The notes beneath the pieces are model-generated. The model was not told the origin of the DNA. It saw only the letters and a list, made by a program, of their open reading frames with translations, and searched no databases. Of a stretch of DNA of 64,000 bases, positions 8,326 to 16,134 are shown piece by piece. Numbering within the stretch: position 1 is the first letter of the stretch; each line of letters begins with the position of its first letter. This stretch comes from an uncultured Altererythrobacter sp. (GTDB taxonomy: Bacteria > Pseudomonadota > Alphaproteobacteria > Sphingomonadales > Sphingomonadaceae), in the NCBI GenBank assembly GCA_947492235.1, contig CANLLZ010000002.1:682001-746000 (forward strand). The letters run 5' to 3'. Position numbers and translations under genes: made by a program.

Positions 8326-9427
8326 CGGGGGCTGCCTCCAGGAAGGGGCGCGGATTAACCGCGCGATCATTGATACGCACTTCAAAATGCAGGTGCGGGC
8401 CGGTGGAGCGACCCGTGCTGCCAATCGCGCCGATGGTCGTTCCTGCGGCAATGCGCTGGCCGACAACCGCGTTGAAACGCGACATATGGGCGTAGCGTGT
8501 CATCAGGCCGTTTCCGTGCTCGATCTCGACCGTCTTGCCGTAACCGCCCTTGTAACCGACAAAGCTGACGGTGCCTTGTGCAGCGGCATAAATGGGCGTG
8601 CCGGTAGGCCCGCGGAAATCGAGGCCGGAATGCATTGCGCCTGCGCCGGTAAACGGATCGCGGCGGTAGCCATAGCTGGATGTGACGGCCGCGACATTGG
8701 CAGGCGACACCTGCGGAATACCCTTCAGCCCGCGCTCCAACGCGCTCATCCGCGCGAGGCTCAGGCCAAGACGCTCGAAGCGGGGGTCGATTTCACCGCT
8801 CTGGGTGAAACGCTCGAGCGGGCCACCCATCGCGGATTGATCGGCACCGGACAGCATCACTGCCGGGTTCAGGCCCACCTTGCGAATGGCCTGCTCTGCG
8901 CGGCTTGCCCGGCGGTCGGCATAACGGGTCAACCTCTCGACAAAAGCCAGTTGCCGCGCTTCGAGCTCGGCCAAAGCCTTCGCTTCGGGAAGAGCGGCAC
9001 TCACCTGATCGACGGTCTTGGACGTTTCGCTGGTCGAATCCGTCACAGTTTCGCCGGCTTTCGCATCGCTCGGCAAGGCATCGACCATGTCTTCGATAAA
9101 GGTCTGGCGACGTTCCAGATCCGACGCCACCGATCCCAGATCATCGCGATACGCCTCGACCCGCTCAGCAGCGGTGGCGACTTGCGCTTCACGTTCGAGC
9201 AACGAAAGGCGGTCGGCGGCGGCGCGATATTGCAGCCAGCTCATCACGCCCATGCTGATCGCCCAGACGAGCAGAGCAACGACAACGCCGCCCGCGACCA
9301 TCTTTTGAAGACGCGATGAAACCTTGATGAAGCGCACGTTCCCTTGCGAGCGCATGAAGAACTCACGCTCTGGGAATAGGTTCGCCAATCGGCGGGCGAT
9401 ACCGCCGCTGTCCTGTCCTGAAAGCAA
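8270..9427 (-). CDS. M23 family metallopeptidase, membrane-anchored
   Basis: A 385-residue protein. A cytoplasmic N-terminus of about 40 residues has the conserved FPEREFFMRSQGNVRFI block, followed by one membrane helix (AGGVVVALLVWAISMGVMSW), a periplasmic coiled-coil region rich in Glu/Ala/Arg, and a C-terminal LytM domain. The LytM domain has the zinc motifs HSGLDFRGPTGTPIYA and STGPHLHFEVR. It should cleave peptide cross-links in peptidoglycan. Translation may start at TTG 9427 (keeping FPEREFFMRS) or ATG 9355. The first keeps a segment that I recognise in sphingomonad homologues. Its 3' end overlaps the bactofilin gene by 56 bases, implying that the filament positions this hydrolase. Confidence 0.88.
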   Translation of the reverse strand: MLSGQDSGGIARRLANLFPEREFFMRSQGNVRFIKVSSRLQKMVAGGVVVALLVWAISMGVMSWLQYRAAADRLSLLEREAQVATAAERVEAYRDDLGSVASDLERRQTFIEDMVDALPSDAKAGETVTDSTSETSKTVDQVSAALPEAKALAELEARQLAFVERLTRYADRRASRAEQAIRKVGLNPAVMLSGADQSAMGGPLERFTQSGEIDPRFERLGLSLARMSALERGLKGIPQVSPANVAAVTSSYGYRRDPFTGAGAMHSGLDFRGPTGTPIYAAAQGTVSFVGYKGGYGKTVEIEHGNGLMTRYAHMSRFNAVVGQRIAAGTTIGAIGSTGRSTGPHLHFEVRINDRAVNPRPFLEAAPDVLKEARRSAGTEARTDG

Positions 9428-9746
9428 AATGACCCCGTGTCTTATTTTTTATAATGACGGGGAGGGCCGATACGCGACGAATTCCCAAAGGTCGAATCAC
9501 AGGGAGGATTCCGAGGGCGAGTCGAGTGAGTCGCGCGATGAGGCGTTGAAACGCCGGGAAATTAACCATGCTCGAAAACGTTGATAGGCCCGGATTCGCA
9601 GAATTCCGCAGCGTCGCGCTTGTAAAAGAAGGTCACGGGAAAGTCCCTCGCGGCCCTCCTGTCATGACACGGAAGGACCGGCTTGCTAGGCATCACGCGA
9701 TGAGATCTTTCGACGGCAGCGGATTTCGCACAGGGGTGCGCGCCTG
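9428..9746. other. 319-bp divergent intergenic region with dyad and TTAACCAT
   Basis: Between the leftward M23-bactofilin operon and rightward nadD. It holds a 14-bp perfect dyad (GGCGTT-GA-AACGCC) at 9542-9555 and a CtrA half-site-like TTAACCAT at 9562-9569. An AT-rich stretch is at about 9440-9455 (minus-strand TATAAAAAATAAG), suitable for a promoter of the leftward operon. I see no convincing gene in it. Confidence 0.5.
9542..9555. promoter_or_regulatory. perfect 14-bp inverted repeat, candidate operator
   Basis: GGCGTT at 9542-9547 and AACGCC at 9550-9555 are exact inverted copies separated by GA. It is 115 bases upstream of the M23 start and about 190 bases upstream of nadD. TTAACCAT follows 6 bases later. 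The binding factor is unknown. Confidence 0.3.
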
Positions 9747-10409
9747 ATGGGCCTCAGGACCGGTCTGCTCGGTGGCAGCTTCAATCCTGCCCATGGCGGG
9801 CACCGGAGAATCTCGCTGTTCGCGCAGAAGGCGCTGGGGCTCGACGAGGTGTGGTGGCTGGTTTCTCCCGGCAACCCGCTTAAACCCAAGGCAGGCATGG
9901 CGCCGTTGCAGGCCCGCTACCGCAGTGCTGTGAAGATGGCGCGGCGCGCACCGATCCGGGTGACAGCGATAGAGCGCGAGCTGGATACGCGCTACACGAT
10001 CGACACGCTGAAGGGCATCGCAAGGCGATTCCCGAAGCGCGATTTTGTATGGCTGATGGGATCGGACAATCTGGCCGATTTTCACCGCTGGAAAGACTGG
10101 CGCGCCATCGCCCGCACCATGCCGATTGCGACAATCGCGCGGCCCGGCTATGATGCAGCTGCTATTGCCAGCCCTGCAATGGCCTGGCTGGGAGACCACC
10201 GAGTGTCGCCAGCCCGCTTTCGCCAAAGGGCCAAATGGAGTGCACCGGCACTGATCATGATGCGTTTCGATCCTGACCCGCGCTCGGCCACGGCCATTCG
10301 CCGTGCCGATCCGGATTGGGCATCCGGGCTGGGCCAGGCTCCCTTGCGCGATCAAGTCACGCACCAACTCATCACTGGCGGCAATCAAGCCATGGCGACG
10401 GACGCTTGA
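9747..10409 (+). CDS. nadD: nicotinate-nucleotide adenylyltransferase NadD
   Basis: A 220-residue enzyme that converts nicotinate mononucleotide and ATP to deamido-NAD. The nucleotidyltransferase signature GGSFNPAHGGH is at residues 9-19, and the SDNLADFHRW block follows near residue 100. The C-terminal ISSTAIR-type motif is degenerate (PRSATAIRR). It begins a conserved alphaproteobacterial run nadD-rsfS-rlmH-envC-ctpA. The start ATG at 9747 is the only one compatible with the motif. Confidence 0.95.
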   Translation: MGLRTGLLGGSFNPAHGGHRRISLFAQKALGLDEVWWLVSPGNPLKPKAGMAPLQARYRSAVKMARRAPIRVTAIERELDTRYTIDTLKGIARRFPKRDFVWLMGSDNLADFHRWKDWRAIARTMPIATIARPGYDAAAIASPAMAWLGDHRVSPARFRQRAKWSAPALIMMRFDPDPRSATAIRRADPDWASGLGQAPLRDQVTHQLITGGNQAMATDA

Positions 10410-10478
10410 ACTGCCCGATTCGCAATTCGCGCTGCCGCACCCCATCTTTCCCGAATGACAGGAGTAACCACTTCGCCG

Positions 10479-10892
10479 ATGAACCAGGCGCATACCGATA
10501 TGTCCGATCCGCAAACCCCGATAGCCGCATTGCAGGCTAACCCGCTTCCCGATGCCGAGCCCGGCTCGCTGCACGCGCTCGTCATCAAGCAGCTCGACGA
10601 CGATCAGGCGCAGGAAATGGTCTCGATCCCGCTCGCCGGGAAAAGCTCTATCGCCGATCACATGGTCATCGCGTCGGGCCGCTCGACCCGGCAGGTCGCG
10701 TCCATGGCGCAGAAGCTGGCCGAGGAAATTAAGAAAGCCGGACACGGGCCGGTGCGACTGGAAGGTCTGCCCGCTGCCGATTGGGTGCTGGTCGATGCCG
10801 GAGACGTGGTGATCCACATCTTCCGCCCCGAAGTGCGCAGCTTCTACAATCTGGAACGCATGTGGGCGTTTGGCGACGAGAGCGGGGATTGA
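10479..10892 (+). CDS. rsfS: ribosome silencing factor RsfS (RsfA/Iojap family)
   Basis: About 137 residues. The Iojap core is SIADHMVIASGRSTRQVASM, then GHGPVRLEGLPAADWVLVDAGDVVIHIF and SFYNLERMWAFGD (each a characteristic block). It binds ribosomal protein uL14 and blocks subunit joining in starvation. In-frame ATGs at 10455, 10479 and 10500 are possible. AGGAG at 10460-10464 lies upstream of 10479 at a rather long spacing (14 bases), so the start is uncertain. It is placed 45-70 bases after nadD. Confidence 0.93.
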   Translation: MNQAHTDMSDPQTPIAALQANPLPDAEPGSLHALVIKQLDDDQAQEMVSIPLAGKSSIADHMVIASGRSTRQVASMAQKLAEEIKKAGHGPVRLEGLPAADWVLVDAGDVVIHIFRPEVRSFYNLERMWAFGDESGD

Positions 10893-10944
10893 AGCTTTAG
10901 TCGGACAGTGAAGCGAGGGGGGACAATGTTTTCCACACGCGCTG

Positions 10945-10989
10945 GCGTCCCGAGAAAACCGGGCCCTTCGACAGACTCCGGGCGAACGG
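10945..10989. repeat. dispersed intergenic repeat, copy 1
   Basis: Contains GCGTCCCGAGAA followed by CCCTTCGACAGACTCC and GGGCGAACGG. The same flank (GCGTCCCAAGAA) and the inverted inner block (GCCCTGAGCTTGTCGAAGGG) recur at 18665-18707. Elements with the core CCTTCGACAAGCTCAGGGCGAAC are familiar as dispersed intergenic repeats in sphingomonad-type genomes. It lies between rsfS and rlmH. Confidence 0.6.
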
Positions 10990-11162
10990 ATTCTTGGTGA
11001 TGGCGCGGGTGATCAGGCTCAGCCCAGCGGCTTGGAATGGTCCGAAACCGGCAGGTTTCGCAAAGGGCGACCGCCCGCCGCCGCTTATGCGGCGTAGCAA
11101 GGGGTGCGGATGCATCCCGCCCGCTGGGCTCAAACAAAAACACCCGCAGGGTCTTTAAAATA

Positions 11163-11597
11163 ATGCTCCTCCACATCATCGCTCGCGGAAAAATCGCTCG
11201 CTCTCCCGAGGCAGAGCTGGTTGCGCGCTACGAAAAGCGGTTGAGCTGGCCGGTGAAGCTCACGGAACTGCCCGAAACCGGTGGCCGCATTCCAGAAGCA
11301 CAGACACCCTATCGGACGGTCCTGCTCGACGAGCGTGGCAAGGATCTGCCCTCGGAAAAACTGGCGGAAACGCTGGGCCGGTGGCGCGATGACGGGATGC
11401 GCGAGACACGGTTCGTGCTGGGCGCAGCCGACGGGCATTCGGCGCAAGACCGCGCAGAGGCCGACCTGCTGCTCGCATTTGGCAAAGCAACCTGGCCGCA
11501 TCTGCTCGCCCGCGCGATGCTGATGGAGCAGCTCTACCGGGCGACGACAATCCTTGCAGGCCACCCCTATCATCGGGCAGGCTCGCCGTATGGGTAA
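11163..11597 (+). CDS. rlmH: 23S rRNA (pseudouridine1915-N3)-methyltransferase RlmH
   Basis: A 144-residue SPOUT methyltransferase, slightly shorter than the usual 155. It begins MLLHIIARGKI; the conserved segments are LLDERGKDLPSEKLAE, FVLGAADGH and the trefoil-knot C-terminus LARAMLMEQLYRATTI followed by HPYHR. It methylates helix 69 of 23S rRNA. The start at 11163 is fixed by the conserved N-terminus. Its last 8 bases overlap the EnvC-like gene, implying translational coupling. Confidence 0.95.
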   Translation: MLLHIIARGKIARSPEAELVARYEKRLSWPVKLTELPETGGRIPEAQTPYRTVLLDERGKDLPSEKLAETLGRWRDDGMRETRFVLGAADGHSAQDRAEADLLLAFGKATWPHLLARAMLMEQLYRATTILAGHPYHRAGSPYG

Positions 11598-12846
11598 CCG
11601 CATCGCCTTTTTGACCTTTGCCTCACTGACCGGCGCTGCATTGCTGGCGCTGACCTTTGTGCCCGGCACGGCGCAGCAGGGCAGTGTTCTGGACGATCCG
11701 GAGGCGACGCGGGCCGCGATGGTGCGGGCGGAGGCCGAGGCCAAGCGCGCTGCGACGCGCGGAGCCAAGCTGGAAGAAGCCGCTCGCAAAGCCACTGCCG
11801 AAGCGGAAAAAACCGCGCAGGAAGCCGCTGCGCTGGCGGCGCGCATCCAGCAGGCCGAAGCGGGCATCGTGTCGGCCGAAGCCCGGCTGGGGCTGATCGC
11901 GACGGAGCGGGAGAAGCTCGACCGCCAGCTCGCCGCCCGGCGTGAGCCGCTCGTGCGGCTTACTGCAGCGCTCCAGAACTTCGCTCGCCGCCCGCTGGCT
12001 CTCTCGGCGCTGCGCCCCGGATCGCTGAGGGAAACCGTCTATCTGAGCGCTTTGCTGGATTCGACTGTTCCGCAGGTCCGGCAGCGCACGGCGGCGCTGC
12101 GCAGCTCGATTGCGCGTGGGCAGGCTCTGGCTGCGGAGGCGGATCAGGGCATCGCCGCGCTGCGCCAGCAGGAACAGGTTCTGGCCACACGGCAGCGCGA
12201 ATTGGCCGCACTGGAAAGCCGCCAGCGACTTGTGTCGCGGCAGGCCAGCGGGGCCGCAGCGCGGGAGACCGACCGGGCGCTGGCGCTGTCCGAAGAGGCG
12301 CGCGATCTGTCCGGCCTGATGCGCCAATTGTCCTCCAATGCTGTGCTGCGCGAAGAATTGTCAGCGCTTGCCGGGCCGGTTTTGCGTCCTGCGCAGCCCG
12401 GCACGCGGACTGGAGCGGCTGGGAGCACGCAAGCGGCCACTCCGGCATCTCCGGCAACGGCGACCCCGCAGGCGCGGCTTGCTCCGGTTGATCTGCAATT
12501 GCCCGTCGCAGGCCGGACCATCACCGGTTTTGGCTCGCTCACGCCCGGAGGTATCCGCTCCGAAGGGGTGACCATCGCGCCCCGCGCGGGTGCCCAGGTC
12601 ATCGCGCCTGCCGCAGGTCGGGTGGCGTTTTCCGGCCCTTATCGCGGATTTGGCCGGATTGTGATTATCGAGCATGGCGGCGGCTGGACCAGTCTGGTTA
12701 CCGGCCTCGCCCGCAACGATGTGGATGTCGGCGAAGAATTGGTCGCCGGCGCGCCGCTGGGCGTCGCCGGAGTCGATGATCCGGAAGTGACGCTGGAGCT
12801 GAGGCGCGGTGAAACGCCGGTCAATCCGCTCGATTATGTCGGCTGA
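11590..12846 (+). CDS. EnvC-like murein hydrolase activator (coiled coil + LytM/M23 domain)
   Basis: A 418-residue exported protein. Residues 1-30 form a signal peptide (FLTFASLTGAALLALTF). Residues 35-260 are a long Ala/Glu/Arg-rich coiled coil. A Pro/Ala/Thr linker follows, then a C-terminal M23 fold (about residues 310-415). The usual catalytic HxxxD and HxH are not intact: the corresponding segments read EGVTIAPRAGAQVIAPA and DDPEVTLELRRGETPVNP. It is therefore probably a non-catalytic activator of amidases during cell separation, as EnvC is. It overlaps rlmH by 8 bases. Confidence 0.88.
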   Translation: MGNRIAFLTFASLTGAALLALTFVPGTAQQGSVLDDPEATRAAMVRAEAEAKRAATRGAKLEEAARKATAEAEKTAQEAAALAARIQQAEAGIVSAEARLGLIATEREKLDRQLAARREPLVRLTAALQNFARRPLALSALRPGSLRETVYLSALLDSTVPQVRQRTAALRSSIARGQALAAEADQGIAALRQQEQVLATRQRELAALESRQRLVSRQASGAAARETDRALALSEEARDLSGLMRQLSSNAVLREELSALAGPVLRPAQPGTRTGAAGSTQAATPASPATATPQARLAPVDLQLPVAGRTITGFGSLTPGGIRSEGVTIAPRAGAQVIAPAAGRVAFSGPYRGFGRIVIIEHGGGWTSLVTGLARNDVDVGEELVAGAPLGVAGVDDPEVTLELRRGETPVNPLDYVG

Positions 12847-12984
12847 TCGCCCGGCCGGCATTAGCGGATGGCCCGTGCGCCGCCCCCATCCGGGACACGG
12901 TCTTTGGCAGGCTGGCCAAAATCCTCATCTTCCGTTCACTCCTTTTGCGCGATAGTGTCCGCACTCTCTTGGAGAATTGCACCG

Positions 12985-14322
12985 ATGAAGTTTGCCCCGA
13001 TTGTTCGCTCCGCCGCTCTGGTTACCGCTGTTGCGCTGATCCCTGCGACCACCGCCGGTTTCGCGCAGGTCGATGGCCGCGCCGGGCCTGAATTCGCCAA
13101 ACTTTTCGCGACCTATCAGCAAATCAAGGCGGCCTATGTCGATGATGTCGACAACGACAAGCTGGTGCGCGGGGCGATCGACGGGATGCTCAGCAGTCTC
13201 GATCCGCATTCCGCCTATCTCGACGGCAGCGATCTCCAGCGTCTCGAAACACTGATTGACGGGAATTATTCCGGCCTTGGCCTGTCGGTCATCATGGATG
13301 ATGGCGCGGTGAAGGTCATCAGCCCGTTCCGTGGCAGCCCGGCCGAAGAATCGGGCGTGAAGGCCGGCGATTTCATCACCCATCTCGACGGGACGCTGAT
13401 TTATGGCGGCGAGCTGGACGATGCGGTGCAGAAAATGCGCGGGCAGGCGGGCACCAACATCACCCTCACCCTGTTCCGCCCGGGCCGTGACGAGCCCTTC
13501 GACGTCACCGTGACGCGCGGCGTGATCGAGCTGGAGCCGGTCACCCACGAGCTGAAAGAAGGCAATATCGGCCATATCAGCGTGAACGAGTTTTCGCGCG
13601 ATGTCGGGTCGGACGTCTATGCCGCATGGGAAAAGATCAAGGCGGAGGCGACCGGCCGGGTGAACGGTCTGGTGCTCGATCTGCGCTCGAATCCCGGTGG
13701 TTCGCTGGATGAAGCCGTCGCGCTGTCCGACCTGTTCCTCGACAGTGGCGCCATCGTCTCGCAGCGCGGGCGCACCCGTTCCGAGAACCTGCTCTATCGC
13801 TCTGAAACCGTGTTCCGCGGCGATATGGCCGCCGGTGTTCCGGTGGTTGTGTTGATCGATGCAGGCTCTGCCTCGGCCAGCGAGATCGTCGCAGGCGCTT
13901 TGCAGGATCACCGCCGCGCGCTCGTCATGGGCGAGCGCAGTTTCGGCAAAGGCAGCGTCCAGTCGTTGCTGCCGCTGGGCCGTGACGCTGCGCTCAAGCT
14001 GACCACGGCGCGCTACTACACGCCTTCGGGCCATTCGGTTCAGGAAGGCGGAATTAAGCCCGATATCCGCGTGCCGCAATTGTCCGATCCCGATCTGGCG
14101 CGGCGGACCAAGTATCAGATGCGCGAGTCCGATTTGCGCGGACATCTGGTCAACGAGCTGGGCCTGAAGGACGAGGAGCTGGAAAACGACAAGACGATCG
14201 ATCCCCGCTTCATCAAGACCGCCGACGAACTGAAGGCGGAAGGTATTGAAGATTTCCAGCTGCATTATGCGCTGCAAACCCTGCGCCGCACCACGCCCAG
14301 CTCCGTAGCCCTGCGGGACTAA
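12985..14322 (+). CDS. ctpA: S41 family carboxy-terminal processing protease
   Basis: A 445-residue periplasmic serine protease. The signal peptide is residues 1-28 (ending TTAGFAQ). A PDZ domain at about 80-170 contains NYSGLGLSVIMDDGAVKVIS, and the S41 core follows. The catalytic serine is in AGSASASEIVAGALQDH and the lysine in SFGKGSVQSLLPL. GGAG lies 11 bases before the ATG at 12985. CtpA proteases trim peptidoglycan-associated or membrane proteins. It follows envC by 138 bases with no hairpin, consistent with one envelope-maintenance unit. Confidence 0.95.
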   Translation: MKFAPIVRSAALVTAVALIPATTAGFAQVDGRAGPEFAKLFATYQQIKAAYVDDVDNDKLVRGAIDGMLSSLDPHSAYLDGSDLQRLETLIDGNYSGLGLSVIMDDGAVKVISPFRGSPAEESGVKAGDFITHLDGTLIYGGELDDAVQKMRGQAGTNITLTLFRPGRDEPFDVTVTRGVIELEPVTHELKEGNIGHISVNEFSRDVGSDVYAAWEKIKAEATGRVNGLVLDLRSNPGGSLDEAVALSDLFLDSGAIVSQRGRTRSENLLYRSETVFRGDMAAGVPVVVLIDAGSASASEIVAGALQDHRRALVMGERSFGKGSVQSLLPLGRDAALKLTTARYYTPSGHSVQEGGIKPDIRVPQLSDPDLARRTKYQMRESDLRGHLVNELGLKDEELENDKTIDPRFIKTADELKAEGIEDFQLHYALQTLRRTTPSSVALRD

Positions 14323-14331
14323 ACCGGCGGC

Positions 14332-14811
14332 ATGACCGAAACCCCCAATGTCCGGCTCGCGCGCCAGATATCGCTGGCCGTGCCGTCCCTGCTTCTGGCC
14401 GGGGCCTATCTCGGTGAATTCGGCTTCGGGCTCTATCCGTGCGAGATGTGCTGGTGGCAGCGCTGGCCGCATTTTGCCGCGATAGCTTTGGGCCTAGGGG
14501 CCAGCTTCATAGGCCCTTCGCGCGTATGGACCGGCTTTGCCGCGCTGGCTATTTTGACCTCCGCCCTGATCGGGCTGTTCCATGCCGGCGTCGAGTATGG
14601 CTGGTGGGAAGGCATCACCGGCTGCGCCACGACGGCCGGGCCGGGCGAAGATGTGCTCGATTCGATCATGAATGCGCCGATTGTGCGGTGCGATCAGGCA
14701 CCATGGGACTTGCTGGGCGTTTCGCTGGCAGGTTGGAACTTTTTGATATCGGCGGCGGCGGCAGGCGTGATCCTGTGGCTGATCGGCCGGAAGGGCAAGC
14801 ACGCGGCATGA
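14332..14811 (+). CDS. dsbB: disulfide bond formation protein B (DsbB family)
   Basis: A 159-residue inner-membrane protein with four predicted helices. The periplasmic redox motif CEMCWWQRW lies after helix 1, and the second pair (GCATTAGPGEDVLDSIMNA-PIVRCDQAPW) has two cysteines in the second periplasmic loop. It would re-oxidise DsbA and pass electrons to quinone. Its last 4 bases overlap the start of coq7 (ATGA), a notable pairing of a quinone-reducing enzyme with a quinone-biosynthesis enzyme. Confidence 0.92.
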   Translation: MTETPNVRLARQISLAVPSLLLAGAYLGEFGFGLYPCEMCWWQRWPHFAAIALGLGASFIGPSRVWTGFAALAILTSALIGLFHAGVEYGWWEGITGCATTAGPGEDVLDSIMNAPIVRCDQAPWDLLGVSLAGWNFLISAAAAGVILWLIGRKGKHAA

Positions 14812-15341
14812 CAACGGCGATGACCAAGGACGAGATCGACCGGATGATCCGGGTCGATCAGGCTGGCGAATTTGGTGCAACGCGCATTTACGAGGGTCAG
14901 TTGGCCGTGATGGGCGACCGCGGGCCGCATTCGGGCGAAATTCGCGCCATGGCCCGGCAGGAAGCGGTTCACCGCGAGGAATTCGATGCCTTGATGGCCG
15001 AACGCGGTGTGCGCCCGACGGCGCTGCAACCGTTCTGGCATGCGGCGGGCTACGCTTTGGGCGCGGCCACTGCACTCATGGGTCCGGAAGCCGCTATGGC
15101 CTGCACCGCCGCTGTCGAGGAAGAGATCGACAAGCACTATTCCGAGCAACTGGATCGGCTGGAGGAAACCGGAGCCGATCCCAAGCTCGCCGGAATGATC
15201 GAGCGGTTCCGCGAGGATGAGCGCGAGCATCTCGATGCTGCACTGGAGGCAGGCGCCGAAAAGGCCCCGGCATATCCTCTCTTGTCGGGCATAATCCGGC
15301 TGGGCTGCAAGGCAGCGATCAAGGTGAGCCAGCGCATCTGA
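14808..15341 (+). CDS. coq7: demethoxyubiquinone hydroxylase (Coq7/UbiF-type)
   Basis: A 177-residue ferritin-like di-iron enzyme of ubiquinone biosynthesis. The iron ligands are in VDQAGEFGATRIYEGQ, ARQEAVHREEF, AVEEEIDKHY and EDEREHLDAAL, matching the two EXXH-type clusters. The start at 14808 overlaps the dsbB stop as ATGA, so the genes are translationally coupled. Homologues begin almost exactly at this MTK/IDRMIRVDQAGE block. It probably hydroxylates the demethoxy intermediate at the inner membrane. Confidence 0.95.
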   Translation: MTTAMTKDEIDRMIRVDQAGEFGATRIYEGQLAVMGDRGPHSGEIRAMARQEAVHREEFDALMAERGVRPTALQPFWHAAGYALGAATALMGPEAAMACTAAVEEEIDKHYSEQLDRLEETGADPKLAGMIERFREDEREHLDAALEAGAEKAPAYPLLSGIIRLGCKAAIKVSQRI

Positions 15342-15455
15342 GCGGGAACCGTCCCACCGGCTCGTTCGCTCGATGGGTGCGCACTTCAGATGATATTCAG
15401 CGAATAATGCGCTAAACAGACACCAACGGGCCTTTCGCCTGTGAAAGGGTTTTCA

Positions 15456-16055
15456 ATGCAGACGCATTCCATTTTTCTCTCTCTCGCCGCAGCAAGCATT
15501 GCCATGGCCACCCCAGCCGCTGCGCAGGACGAGGGCGGCGACCGGGTCAACATGGTCATCGTTTACGGTGATGACGAAGTGCAACCGCCCGCCAATGCGG
15601 ACGAGATCGTGGTTGTCGCGCGTTTGCCCGAGAGCGAACGCTTTCGTATTCCCGAAAGCCTGCGGTTCAGCAGCGACCCCGCCAACACGGCCTGGGCCGA
15701 GCGGGTCGAGGCGTTTGAATTCGTGGGCGATTTCGGCGCTCTGTCCTGCTCCCCGACCGGAGCGGCTGGCTATACCGGCTGCACGCAGGAATTGATCGAC
15801 ATCGCCTATGGCGAGAAGCGCGAGGCTTCCAGCGTGCGTTTTGGCCAGTTGATTGCCGAAGCGCGCGCAGAACGGCTTTCGACAATCGACGAAGACGCCG
15901 CCATCCGACAGGCCGAAGTCGAAGCGATCGAGCGCGAATATCTCGAGCGGCTGGAGCGGGAACGCGCCGCCCCGGTGGGTGACGAAACGCTTGATTCGCC
16001 GGCTGCGACGGCGGACCGCGAAGTCGAGCCTCTGGCGCTGCCGCCCGAAAGCTGA
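15456..16055 (+). CDS. secreted hypothetical protein, sphingomonad type
   Basis: A 199-residue protein with a signal peptide at residues 1-24 (FLSLAAASIAMATPAAAQ). The mature part has PANADEIVVVARLPE near residue 50, two cysteines in LSCSPTGAAGYTGCTQEL, and a charged helical C-terminus (EIEREYLERLERERA-like). I do not recognise a named family, but the IVVVARLPESERFRIP motif is familiar from hypothetical proteins in this order. AAGGG is 7 bases before the ATG. The Shine-Dalgarno lies in a small inverted repeat (CCTTTC 15431-15436 with GAAAGG 15443-15448). It follows coq7 by 114 bases. Confidence 0.7.
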   Translation: MQTHSIFLSLAAASIAMATPAAAQDEGGDRVNMVIVYGDDEVQPPANADEIVVVARLPESERFRIPESLRFSSDPANTAWAERVEAFEFVGDFGALSCSPTGAAGYTGCTQELIDIAYGEKREASSVRFGQLIAEARAERLSTIDEDAAIRQAEVEAIEREYLERLERERAAPVGDETLDSPAATADREVEPLALPPES

Positions 16056-16106
16056 ACTGCATCGGGACTGGCTCCCCCTAGTTTTCTGATACAGGCTAGG
16101 CATGCC

Positions 16107-16124
16107 TTAACCTATCGTGGTTAA
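16107..16124. promoter_or_regulatory. perfect inverted repeat TTAACC-N6-GGTTAA before wecB
   Basis: TTAACC at 16107-16112 and GGTTAA at 16119-16124 are exact inverted copies with a six-base spacer TATCGT. It ends 10 bases before the wecB start. It could be a repressor or activator operator or a small RNA hairpin; the factor is unknown. Confidence 0.35.
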
Positions 16125-16134
16125 TGGCGGGCAG

